Assembly: GCF_023544665.1 (NCBI RefSeq)
Contig: NZ_JAMJFL010000001.1
Coordinates: 124,001-188,000 of the forward strand
DNA: 64,000 nucleotides
Source of the DNA: Streptomyces sp. YS415
Lineage (GTDB): Bacteria; Actinomycetota; Actinomycetes; Streptomycetales; Streptomycetaceae
Reading direction: 5' to 3'
Shown here: one piece after another, positions 43,419 to 51,042 of the stretch
Layout of the letters: every line of letters begins with the position of its first letter
Numbering within the stretch: position 1 is the first letter of the stretch
Notes under the pieces: model-generated
The model's input: only the letters and a program-made list of their open reading frames with translations
What the model was told of the DNA's origin: nothing
The model's database searches: none
Made by a program: the position numbers and the translations under genes

Positions 43419-44200
43419 AGGCCGAGCGTCAGCACGACGAGGGCCCCGGTGGCGGCGGTCTCCGCGACCCCGCCGAAGACGTCCCCGGTGACCCCGCCGA
43501 AACGCCGGACGCAGCGGCGCAGCAGGAGGTCGGCGACGGCGAGGGCGGCGAGGACGGCGAGGAGGGTGCGGACGGCGTCACCGGCGCCCAGGAGCGCCCC
43601 GGCGGCGCCCGCGCCCAGGGCGACGGCGACGGTCACGGCCACCGCCGACCGCACCGGCACCACTCCGGCGACGGCCGCGCCGAGCCCCTCCGGCCGGGCG
43701 GCGGGCACCCCGGCACGGGCGGCGAGGGTGAGCGCCAGCCGGGCGGCGACGGCGGAGACGAGGGCGGCGAGGGCACCGCGGGCCCAGGAGTCGGCGTAGA
43801 GCTGGGCGAGGGCGGCGACCTGGGCGAGCAGCACGAACAGGAGGGTGATGACGCCGAAGGGCCCGATGTCCGACTGCTTCATGATCCGCAGGGCGTCCTC
43901 GGCGGGCTTGCCGCTGCCGAGCCCGTCGGCGGTGTCGGCGAGGCCGTCGAGATGCAGCCCCCGGGTGAGGAGAGCGGGCACGGCGGCGGAGGCGACGGCG
44001 GCGAGCAGCGCCCCCGCCCCGAGGAGGAGCAGCACCAGCCCCAGGGCCCCGGCCAGCGCGCCGACGACCAGCCCGGCCACGGGAGCGGCGAGCATGCCCC
44101 CGCGCGCGGCGTCCCGGTCCCACCGCTCGACCCCGACCGGGAGGACGGTGAGGGTGCCGAAGGCGAAGCGGAGACCGTGCAGGCCGGGAGCGCGGGACAT
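43415..44200 (-). CDS. cobS: Adenosylcobinamide-GDP ribazoletransferase (cobalamin synthase)
   Basis: A 261-residue integral membrane enzyme joining adenosylcobinamide-GDP and alpha-ribazole. It has the conserved FAFGTLTVLPVG start, the acidic motif RGLHLDGLADTADGLGSG (residues about 79-96) and MKQSDIGPFGVITLLF, then several membrane helices, ending FGGVTGDVFGGVAETAATGALVVL. It completes, with cobT and the CobU fusion a few kb away on the same strand, the late nucleotide-loop steps of vitamin B12 synthesis. No cobalamin riboswitch is evident. It overlaps the 3' end of the GH114 gene by 4 bases. Confidence 0.96.
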   Translation of the reverse strand: MSRAPGLHGLRFAFGTLTVLPVGVERWDRDAARGGMLAAPVAGLVVGALAGALGLVLLLLGAGALLAAVASAAVPALLTRGLHLDGLADTADGLGSGKPAEDALRIMKQSDIGPFGVITLLFVLLAQVAALAQLYADSWARGALAALVSAVAARLALTLAARAGVPAARPEGLGAAVAGVVPVRSAVAVTVAVALGAGAAGALLGAGDAVRTLLAVLAALAVADLLLRRCVRRFGGVTGDVFGGVAETAATGALVVLTLGL

Positions 44201-44276
44201 CCGGGCAGGCTAGCCGCACCACTCCCACGGCCCAACACCGGCCGCGGCCTCGTCCCGTCGCGGGCACACTCGGCCC

Positions 44277-45047
44277 ATGGGGTCATGGCTGGAGCGCAAC
44301 ATCATCGAACCGGGCAAGCTGCCCCTGCTCCTCGCCCTCACCGCCTTCGTGCTCACCTTCGTCATTACCCGGGTCGTCACCCGGCTCATCCGGGCGGGCA
44401 AGGGCCCCTTCGGCAACGTCCAGGCCGGCGGGGTGCACATCCACCACGTCGTCCCCGGTGTGATCCTCACCGTCATCGGCGGGTTCGGCGCGGTCGCGAG
44501 CAGCCGGCACGGGTTCGGCGCGGCCGTGTGCGCGGTGGTGTTCGGCATCGGCGCGGGACTGGTGCTGGACGAGTTCGCGCTGATCCTGCACCTGGCCGAC
44601 GTCTACTGGACCGAGGAGGGCCGCCAGAGCGTCGAGGTCGTCGTCCTCACCGCCGCCCTCGTCGGCCTGGTCCTCTCCGGCTTCTCGCCGTTCGGCGTCA
44701 ACGACCTCACCGAGGACGAACTCCAGGGCCGGGGCAGCGTGATCTGGACCGTCGCCGTGAACTTCCTCTTCTCCCTGGTGGCCCTCTCCAAGGGGAAGAC
44801 CTTCCTGGCCGTCTTCGGGATCATCGTCCCCGTCGTCGCCCTGGTCGGCGCCCTCCGCCTGGCCCGCCCCGGCTCCCTGTGGTCCCGCCGCTTCTACGGC
44901 CGCCGCCCCCGCGCCCGCGCGAGATCCACCCTGCGCGCCACCCGCCACGACAAACGCTGGGCGGCCCCCACCCGAGCCGTCCAGGACTGGATCGGCGGCA
45001 AACCGACCCCGATCCCCGACCACACCCCGCCCGACCACCGACCCTGA
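44277..45047 (+). CDS. Multi-pass membrane protein, function unknown
   Basis: A 256-residue membrane protein. The N-terminus has ERNIIEPGKLPLLLALTAFVLTFVITRVVTRLI, then the hydrophilic His-containing motif GGVHIHHVVPGV, and four or five further membrane helices up to about residue 205. The C-terminal tail is Arg-rich and cytosolic (GRRPRARARSTLRATRHDKRW). The HIHH cluster and the acidic VLDEFALILHLADVYW motif could bind metal, but this is speculative. Conserved integral membrane proteins of this kind occur widely in Streptomyces. It is divergent from cobS, 76 bases apart, and is followed by a long repeat array. Confidence 0.82.
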   Translation: MGSWLERNIIEPGKLPLLLALTAFVLTFVITRVVTRLIRAGKGPFGNVQAGGVHIHHVVPGVILTVIGGFGAVASSRHGFGAAVCAVVFGIGAGLVLDEFALILHLADVYWTEEGRQSVEVVVLTAALVGLVLSGFSPFGVNDLTEDELQGRGSVIWTVAVNFLFSLVALSKGKTFLAVFGIIVPVVALVGALRLARPGSLWSRRFYGRRPRARARSTLRATRHDKRWAAPTRAVQDWIGGKPTPIPDHTPPDHRP

Positions 45048-45060
45048 CGCCGCGAAGGCC

Positions 45061-45533
45061 CCAATCCGGCCCCGGTCACCACCCGCTTCCCGGACGACTG
45101 CTGACCCGGGCGGCGCGGAGACGCCAATCCGGCCCCGGTTCGCCAACCGTTCCCGGACGACCGCTGACTCCGGCGGTGCGGAGGCGGCCAACCGCTCCCC
45201 GGACGACTGCTGACCCGGCGGCCCGGAGACGCCAATCCGGCCCCGGACGCCAACTGCTCCTGGACGACCGCTGACTCCGGCGGTGCGGAGGCGGCCAACC
45301 GCTCCCCGGACGACTGCTGACCCGGCGGCCCGGAGACGCCAATCCGGTCCCGGTTCGCCAGCCATTCCCGGCTGATCGCTGACCGCTGACCCCGGCGGCG
45401 CAGGAGCGGCCATCCGGTCCCGGACGCCAGCCGCTCCCGGCTGACTGCTGATCCCGGCGGCGCAGGGGCGCCAATCCGGCCCCGGAGGTCAACCGCTCCA
45501 GGACGACCGCTGACCCCGGCGGTACGGAGGCGG
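45061..45533. repeat. Intergenic array of about 63-bp and 44-bp imperfect tandem repeats (8 units)
   Basis: Units begin CCAATCCGG or CCAACCGC and end GCGGAGRCG(G). Boundaries read at 45061, 45124, 45188, 45232, 45295, 45339, 45410 and 45471. The 44-bp units at 45188-45231 and 45295-45338 are identical to each other and lack about 19 bp present in the 63-bp form. The array alternates long and short at first (63, 64, 44, 63, 44) and then decays (71, 61, 63). Each unit has a core GGACGACNGCTGA. It lies between the stop of the membrane protein gene and the 3' end of cobT. No convincing gene is present on either strand. Confidence 0.9.
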
Positions 45534-45737
45534 CATCCGGCCCGGAACGCCAACTGCGCCCCGGGCGAGCGCCAGCGGCGGCCGATCAGACCCTGGCCCC
45601 GGCCCTTCCGGGGACCGCTGGCGGCAGCCGTGCAGCGGTCCTGGGCCGGGCCGGTCGGTGGGCGTTCCCTGACGGCGGCGGCAAACGGACCCGGACGCCA
45701 ACTCCTCCCCAACGGCCGCTTACCCCGGCCGGGAGGG
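45534..45737. repeat. Degenerate continuation of the repeat region
   Basis: Fragments resembling the array unit recur, for example at 45534-45570 and about 45690-45740 (GGACGCCAACTCC... then CCGCTTACCCCGGC). The rest of this stretch, up to the cobT stop, shows nothing I can name. Confidence 0.5.
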
Positions 45738-46835
45738 TCAGTTTTCGGACTTTTCCAGTTCCGCGTCCAGCGGCTCCGGGAGTTTCTCCTCCGGCGTCTC
45801 CGGGAGTTCCGCCGCCAGGGACGCCGCGGCCTGGACCATGGGCAGGGCCAGCAGCGCTCCCATGCCCTCGCCGACCTTCACGCCCTGCGTGAGCAGGGGG
45901 TCCAGGGCCATCCGGTCCAGGGCCTTCGCCTGGCCGGGCTCGCCGCTGTCGTGGGCCGCCAGCCACCAGTCCGGCGCCCGGAACGCCACCCGCTGGCCCA
46001 CCAGCGCACACGCGGCCACGACGACGCCGTCCAGGATCACCGGCATCTTCCGCACCGCGCTCTGCAGCAGGAAACCCGTGATCGCGGCCAGGTCGGCCCC
46101 GCCCACCGTCGCCAGCAACTGCAGCTGGTCCCCGAGCACCGGCCGGGCCCGGCGCAGCGCGTCCCGGATCGCCGCGCACTTGCGCATCCAGGCCAGGTCG
46201 TCGATGGCGAGCCCACCCCGCCCGGTCACCACGGACGCGTCCGTCCCACACAGCGCGGCGACCAGCACGCCCGCCGCCGTCGTACCGCCCACGCTCACAT
46301 CGCCGAGCACGACCAGATCCGTACCGGAGTCGGCCTCCTCGTCGGCGATCCGGACGCCGACCAGGAAGGCGGCCTCCGCCTCCTCCAGGGTCAGCGCGTC
46401 CTCGATGTCGATGCGCCCACTGCCGCGCCGCACCCGGTGCCGTACGACGTCCTCGGGCAGGCTCTCCGGGTCGCAGTCGAGACCCAGGTCCACCACCCGC
46501 ACCGGGACCCCCAGTTGTCGCGCGAGCACCGACACCGGCCGGCCGCCCTCCAGGACGTCCCGCACCAACTGCCCCGCGCTGCCCGCGGCCCGCGCCGAGA
46601 CACCCAGCTCGGCGATCCCGTGGTCGCCGGCGAACAGCAGCACCCGCGGCTGTTCCACCGGCCGCACCGGCACGGCGCCCTGCGCCGCGGCCAGCCACTC
46701 ACCCAGGTCGTCGAGGCGGCCCAGCGACCCGGGCGGCACGATCTGACGTTCCCGGCGCGCCTCCGCGTCGCGGCGGACCCCGCCGTCGGGGCGCTCGATC
46801 AGATCGGTGAAGTCGTCGAGATTAAGCGAGCTCAT
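45738..46835 (-). CDS. cobT: Nicotinate-nucleotide-dimethylbenzimidazole phosphoribosyltransferase
   Basis: A 365-residue enzyme that activates the lower ligand base for cobalamin. Features are PPGSLGRLDDLGEWLA, LLFAGDHGIAELGVSA, DVSVGGTTAAGVLVAAL and the catalytic Glu323 in QGVKVGEGMGALLALP. The length is near the family's 350. The start at 46835 (MSSLNLDDF) lies 8 bases after TACTGT, a possible -10, with no Shine-Dalgarno sequence, which suggests a leaderless message. It is near cobS and cobU-type genes but separated from cobS by a divergent membrane gene and the repeat array. Confidence 0.96.
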   Translation of the reverse strand: MSSLNLDDFTDLIERPDGGVRRDAEARRERQIVPPGSLGRLDDLGEWLAAAQGAVPVRPVEQPRVLLFAGDHGIAELGVSARAAGSAGQLVRDVLEGGRPVSVLARQLGVPVRVVDLGLDCDPESLPEDVVRHRVRRGSGRIDIEDALTLEEAEAAFLVGVRIADEEADSGTDLVVLGDVSVGGTTAAGVLVAALCGTDASVVTGRGGLAIDDLAWMRKCAAIRDALRRARPVLGDQLQLLATVGGADLAAITGFLLQSAVRKMPVILDGVVVAACALVGQRVAFRAPDWWLAAHDSGEPGQAKALDRMALDPLLTQGVKVGEGMGALLALPMVQAAASLAAELPETPEEKLPEPLDAELEKSEN

Positions 46836-46970
46836 TCGCCGAACAGTACCGGCCCCGGTCGAACGGAAGGCCGCCACATCGCGTCCGCATCGTTGCGTCC
46901 AAGATCGCTATCCCATACGTTCCGTTTTGCAGTTAAATGTCGCATCTCTCTCCCTGCCCGGAGCCGCCCC

Positions 46971-47702
46971 ATGACCGCCCTCTTCCCTGGCACGGACCTC
47001 TGCCGCGCACCGCACCGCGACGACTGTCCCTGGTGCGGCTCGACCCGCCTGCGCACCCGCCTGCACACCGACGGCTTCACGCTCGACGCCTGCGGCGACT
47101 GCGCCCACGCCTTCCAGAACCCCGGCCTGCTGCACTACCCGTACCAGGGCCGCCCGCGCCGCGGCCGGCTGCTGGCCACCGCCCGGGCGATGCTGCCCTT
47201 CCCGGAACCCGAGAGCTGGCTGGACGTCGGCACCGGCGACGCGGCGTTCCCCGAGGCGGCCAAGGAGGTCTTCCCCTACACCTCCTTCGACGGCGTGGAC
47301 GCCACCGCCCGCGTGGAGTGGGCCCGCACGGCGGGCCACCTGGAGGAGGCCTACACGGGCGAGCTGACCGACCCCCACCTCACGGCACACCTGCGCGCCC
47401 GCTACGACGTGGTGAGCGTCCTGCACCACCTGCACCGCACCCCCGACCCCCGCGAAGAGGTCCGGGCGGCCCTGACGGCCCTGCGCCCCGGCGGCCACCT
47501 GCTGCTGGAACTCCCCGACCCCGGCAGCGCGTTCGCCGCACTCCTCGGCCGCTGGTGGCACCCCCGCACCCGCCCCGGCCACCTCGTGCCCCGGTCCAAC
47601 CTCCGCGCGGAACTGGCGGCGCAGTCCTGCACGGTCGTCACCACGGCCCGCTGCGACTTCTCCCGGGCGTACCGGATCATCGCCCGCAAGCAGCGCGCGT
47701 AA
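46971..47702 (+). CDS. Class I SAM methyltransferase with N-terminal zinc ribbon
   Basis: A 243-residue methyltransferase. A zinc-binding knuckle pair is near the start (CPWCG at residues 19-23 and CGDC at 41-44), followed by SWLDVGTGDAAFPEAA, the SAM-binding motif I, then DVVSVLHHLHRTPDPREEVRAALTALRPGGHLLLELPDPG, typical of Methyltransf_23/11. The substrate is unknown. ATG 46971 has CGGAG about 10 bases upstream. It is divergent from cobT; the 135-base gap is unusually AT-rich around 46905-46945 and probably carries its promoter. Confidence 0.85.
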   Translation: MTALFPGTDLCRAPHRDDCPWCGSTRLRTRLHTDGFTLDACGDCAHAFQNPGLLHYPYQGRPRRGRLLATARAMLPFPEPESWLDVGTGDAAFPEAAKEVFPYTSFDGVDATARVEWARTAGHLEEAYTGELTDPHLTAHLRARYDVVSVLHHLHRTPDPREEVRAALTALRPGGHLLLELPDPGSAFAALLGRWWHPRTRPGHLVPRSNLRAELAAQSCTVVTTARCDFSRAYRIIARKQRA

Positions 47703-47716
47703 CCGTCACCCGGCCG

Positions 47717-48940
47717 TCACCCCCGCAACGTCACCGCCTGCCCCGCCACCACCAGCAGCACGTGCTCGCACTCACCCGCGAACGCCGCGTTCAGCCGCCC
47801 CAGTTCATCCCGGTACCGCCGCCCCGACGCCGTCGCCGGCACGATCCCGGACCCCACCTCGTTGGAGACCGCCACCACGGTCCGCCGCGTCCCGCGCACC
47901 GCCTGCGTCAACTCCTCCACGCGGTCCCGCAGCGCCCGTTCCCCGCCCTCCGCCCACACCGCGTCGTCCCACGCCCCCACGGCGTCCATCGCGTCCGTCA
48001 GCCACAGCGACAGGCAGTCGATCAGCAGCGGCGCCCCGTCCTCGGCCAGCAACGGCACCAGGTCGCAGGTCTCCGTCGTACGCCAGGACCCGGGCCGCCG
48101 CTCCCGGTGCGCCGTCACCCGGGCCGTCCACTCGGTGTCCCCGCCGCGCAGCCCGCCGGTGGCGACATAGAGCACGTCCGGGAACGCCTCCATGCGCCGT
48201 TCCGCCTCCACCGACTTCCCGGACCGCGCCCCGCCCAGCACCAGGGTGCGCCGCGGCACGTCCGGCACCTCCTCGTACGCCCCCACCACCAGCGTCGTCC
48301 CGTCCGGTACGGCCCGCGCCCCCAGGGCGGCCAGCCGCCGCCGCACCTCGGCCCCCGGCGGCACGTCATGGTCCAGATGCACGGCGATCACGTCCGTCGT
48401 CGGCCGGACCGCCCCCACCGCCCGCAACCGGGCCAGCGCGTCGGGCCGCCCCAGCACATCGGCGACGACCATGTCGTACGCCCCGGTGTCCCCGTTCTCC
48501 AGCCCGGCCGGCGCGCTCCCGGGCGGCAGGTACAGCAGCCGCTGCCCGTCGGGCCCGGTCACCGCGTACCCGGTGCCCCCCGCGTCCATCGCCATGGCCC
48601 GCACCCGATGGCCCGTCAGCAGGGCCAACTCCCGTCCGTCCGGCACCCGGCCCGGCGCGGGCAGCCCCGCGGGCACCTCGACGGCCGGTCCGTCGTGCGG
48701 ATGCGACAGCAGCACCTGCCGTACGCCCGCCAGGGAACGCCCCGCCCGGGCGGCCGCGAACGCCGCCCCGGGGGTCAGGTCCAGCAGCAGGGCCCCGTCC
48801 ACGAGCAGCGCGGTCGCCGCCCGGGCGGCCGGACCGAGCGCGGTGGCGCAGGCCGCGCAGGTGCATTCGGGACGGGGGAGGCCCGTGGGGGCACCGGTGC
48901 CGAGCAGAGTCAGTTCCACGGACTGATTTTCACCGGTCAC
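47717..48940 (-). CDS. cobU: Metallo-beta-lactamase-like domain fused to CobU
   Basis: A 407-residue fusion. Residues 1-225 look like a metallo-beta-lactamase-fold protein of the PhnP/cyclic-phosphodiesterase type (ELTLLGTGAPTGLPRPECTCAAC at the start, a place where relatives bind zinc). However, the HxHxDH motif is degraded to SHPHDG (79-84), so zinc hydrolase activity is doubtful. Residues 230-407 are CobU, adenosylcobinamide kinase/phosphate guanylyltransferase: P-loop GGARSGKS (236-243), the guanylylated His in TAHRERRP (His278), then LLIDCLSLWLTDAM and VVAVSNEVGSGIVPATASGRRYRDELGRLN. It converts adenosylcobinamide to its GDP form for CobS. The fusion is, I believe, recurrent in Streptomyces. 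Confidence 0.9.
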   Translation of the reverse strand: MTGENQSVELTLLGTGAPTGLPRPECTCAACATALGPAARAATALLVDGALLLDLTPGAAFAAARAGRSLAGVRQVLLSHPHDGPAVEVPAGLPAPGRVPDGRELALLTGHRVRAMAMDAGGTGYAVTGPDGQRLLYLPPGSAPAGLENGDTGAYDMVVADVLGRPDALARLRAVGAVRPTTDVIAVHLDHDVPPGAEVRRRLAALGARAVPDGTTLVVGAYEEVPDVPRRTLVLGGARSGKSVEAERRMEAFPDVLYVATGGLRGGDTEWTARVTAHRERRPGSWRTTETCDLVPLLAEDGAPLLIDCLSLWLTDAMDAVGAWDDAVWAEGGERALRDRVEELTQAVRGTRRTVVAVSNEVGSGIVPATASGRRYRDELGRLNAAFAGECEHVLLVVAGQAVTLRG

Positions 48941-49097
48941 GGTGCAGCCCGCGCGACTGGGGCGCCCTCATGGGGCGCGGCGACCCGCGCGACCGGCCTC
49001 CGGCCGCCCGCAGATCACAAACCGCCTCGATCTTGTTCGCGGCAGCTTCCGCAGCCAATAGGCTGACAGGGACAGAAGCTCACCTAGGAGGCCCCGC

Positions 49098-49310
49098 ATG
49101 GCAGCATGGACCTGGCGCTTCGAGAAGGCCGACGGGACGGAGACCGCACCCGCCGTGGAGCCGGAGGAGTTCACCACGCAGGGAGACGCCGAGTCCTGGA
49201 TCGGCGAGGTGTGGAAGGACCTCCTCGCCGGCGGCGTGGACCAGGTACGGCTGTTCGAGGACGCCACGGAGATCTACGGACCGATGAGCCTGCACGCCGA
49301 AGAGGCCTGA
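49098..49310 (+). CDS. Small acidic conserved protein
   Basis: A 70-residue protein with a strong AGGAGG Shine-Dalgarno sequence 9 bases before ATG 49098. It reads MAAWTWRFEKADGTETAP, then a WIGEVWKDLLAGGVDQVRLFEDATEIYGPMSL region, acidic and probably globular, with no membrane segment. Such short proteins are conserved in Streptomyces, but I know no function. A TAGGCT -10-like element lies at 49059-49064, about 34 bases upstream. Confidence 0.8.
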   Translation: MAAWTWRFEKADGTETAPAVEPEEFTTQGDAESWIGEVWKDLLAGGVDQVRLFEDATEIYGPMSLHAEEA

Positions 49311-49332
49311 AGCCGGCCCACGACCGGAGAGC

Positions 49333-49352
49333 GGGGCGCCTCGGGGCGCCCC
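49333..49352 (+). terminator. Hairpin terminator between convergent genes
   Basis: GGGGCGCC (49333-49340) pairs with GGCGCCCC (49345-49352), loop TCGG, followed by CCTTCT. It lies between the small acidic protein gene and the convergent methyltransferase gene, so it may serve both. Confidence 0.6.
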
Positions 49353-49377
49353 CCTTCTCGCCCGGCCCGAACGGGGC

Positions 49378-50166
49378 TCAGCCCCGCACCCCGCACAGGT
49401 GCAGCAGCGCCGCCATGCCGCGGTAGGGGTCCGTCCGCCCCGCCCGCTCCTCGGCCGCCAGCAGCGTCTCCACGTCGGCCGGGATCGGCGCGTCGTCCGC
49501 CGCGGTGTCGGTGAAGACCCGTACCCCGTACCAGGAGTGCAGCGGGGCGCCGATGCCGGCGAGGGTCGCGGTGAGGGTGGAGAGGCGGTCCGCCCGTACG
49601 TCCAGGCCCAGCCGGTTGCGGTAGGCGGTGGTGTCGAAGGCGGCCAGTGCCCCGGCCCAGTCGCCGGACAGGCCGGGCCGCATCGCCAGCGCGTCGCCGT
49701 TGCGGACCAGCAGCGAGAGCAGGCCGCCCGGGGCCAGCACCCGGGCCAGACCCGCCAGCAGCGGGTCGGGTTCCTCCACGTACATCAGCACGCCGTGGCA
49801 GAGCACCACGTCGAAGCTGCCCGGCAGGAAGTGCACGCCGGTCTCCCGGCCGTCCCCCTCGATGACCCGCATCCGCTCGCGGATCCCCTCCGGCTCGCCC
49901 GCCAGCGCCTGCCGCGCCGCGGCGATCATCGTCGTGTCCTGCTCCAGGCCGGTCACCTGATGCCCGGCCCGCGCCAGGCGCAGGGACTGCGTGCCCTGGC
50001 CCATGCCGACGTCGAGGATCCGCAGGCGCCGCCCGACCGGGAAGCGCCCGGCTATCTGCTCATCGAGCTGCCGGGCCACCAGCTCCTGCCGTACGACGTC
50101 CCGCAGTCCGCCCAGCTTCGTCAGCCAGGCATGCGCCGCGCCCCCGGAGAACGGCGTCGTGCTCAG
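49378..50166 (-). CDS. Class I SAM methyltransferase with probable CTG start
   Basis: A 262-residue methyltransferase (Methyltransf_11/25 type). Motif I is LRILDVGMGQGTQSLRLARAG, then GLEQDTTMI, FDVVLCHGVLMYVEEPDPLLAGLARVLAPGGLLSLLVRNG. The substrate is unknown. The start is unusual: no ATG, GTG or TTG lies near the conserved N-terminus (STTPFSGGAAHAWLTKLGGL). A CTG at 50166 overlaps the stop of the upstream DUF3043 gene as CTGA and has GGGGAG 5-6 bases upstream, so I take CTG as the start. The next in-frame GTG would remove about 30 residues of the family-like N-terminus. It is translationally coupled to the DUF3043 gene. Confidence 0.85.
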   Translation of the reverse strand: MSTTPFSGGAAHAWLTKLGGLRDVVRQELVARQLDEQIAGRFPVGRRLRILDVGMGQGTQSLRLARAGHQVTGLEQDTTMIAAARQALAGEPEGIRERMRVIEGDGRETGVHFLPGSFDVVLCHGVLMYVEEPDPLLAGLARVLAPGGLLSLLVRNGDALAMRPGLSGDWAGALAAFDTTAYRNRLGLDVRADRLSTLTATLAGIGAPLHSWYGVRVFTDTAADDAPIPADVETLLAAEERAGRTDPYRGMAALLHLCGVRG

Positions 50167-50762
50167 GGCCGCTCCCCGCGCTTGACCTGCGGCTTGGGCA
50201 GCCGGAGCCGGCGCATCTGGAGGGACCGCATCAGGGCGTAGGCGACGGCGCCGCGCTTGTTGTCGTCCGGGTAGCGCTCGTTGAGCTGCTTCTTGAGGCG
50301 GTAACCGGTGGCGATCGAGTCGAGCACGATCAGCACGATCACGACCAGCCACAGCAGCAGCGCGATGCTCTGCATCGCACCCACCCGCACCATGCTCAGC
50401 ACGAGGATGATCACGGCCATCGGGAGGAAGAACTCCGCGACGTTGAAGCGCGAGTCGACGAAGTCGCGCGCGAAGCGGCGCACCGGACCCTTGTCACGGG
50501 CCGGCAGATACCGCTCGTCGCCGCTCGCCAGCGCCTCGCGCTGCCGACTCAGAACCTGCCGGCGCTCCTCGCGCTGACGCCTGGCGGCCTCCTTGCGCGT
50601 GGTCGGCGTATTGGCGACGCTGCGCCGCTGGGACTGGGCCTCACTGCGCTTGGGCGTGGGCCTGCCCTTCGGGGCCTGCGGGTCGCGGGGCTGATTGGAG
50701 TCGGTCAGGGTCGCCTTGTCGGCGACCGATGCCTTCTCATCCTTGGCACGGCTACGGAACAC
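50163..50762 (-). CDS. DUF3043 membrane protein
   Basis: A 199-residue protein of the actinobacterial DUF3043 family. The N-terminal half is cytosolic and very basic (KGRPTPKRSEAQSQRR, then RKEAARRQREERRQVLSRQREALASGDERYLPARDKGPVRRFARDFVDSR), followed by two membrane helices (FFLPMAVIILVLSMVRVG and IALLLWLVVIVLIVLDSI) and a basic tail. The GTG at 50762 is preferred over the ATG at 50792 because homologues begin close to (M)FRSRAKDEK and a TACCCT -10 lies 8 bases upstream, suggesting a leaderless transcript. It is divergent from pspA. The function is unknown. Confidence 0.85.
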   Translation of the reverse strand: MFRSRAKDEKASVADKATLTDSNQPRDPQAPKGRPTPKRSEAQSQRRSVANTPTTRKEAARRQREERRQVLSRQREALASGDERYLPARDKGPVRRFARDFVDSRFNVAEFFLPMAVIILVLSMVRVGAMQSIALLLWLVVIVLIVLDSIATGYRLKKQLNERYPDDNKRGAVAYALMRSLQMRRLRLPKPQVKRGERP

Positions 50763-51042
50763 AAAACCCAAGGGTACGGGGTCGCCGCGCATGGACCCCC
50801 GCCCGGTGGGGAACGAATCGGCAACACCGGTCGTCCTGTAGGGGACAGAGGGGACGTTGCATCCGTTTCCGGGAACCCCGAGGGACACCTACTCCTTACG
50901 CCGGAGCCGGAGCGCACGCAGTCGTCCTTGGGGATGAGCGCATCCGTCCCCGAACAGTGCGGTAATGGATGCAGGGCCCGTACTGTGGGTTCTGTCGCAG
51001 GTGCTGGAGCTGGAGTCCGTCAGAAGGGGGCGCGCGAAGCCC

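Noticed and set aside
45061..45533. CRISPR array
   Set aside because: Units are adjoining imperfect tandem repeats without unique spacers of constant length, and no cas genes are nearby.
44894..45712. Minus-strand frame of 272 residues over the repeat array
   Set aside because: Its open state follows from a repeat length divisible by three and from high GC. The peptide repeats only reflect the DNA repeats, there is no Shine-Dalgarno sequence, and it runs antisense into the upstream membrane gene.
43415..48940. Cobalamin riboswitch for the cob genes
   Set aside because: The leaders of cobS, cobT and the CobU fusion are short (at most about 150 bases) and I see no B12-box-like sequence; cobT seems leaderless.
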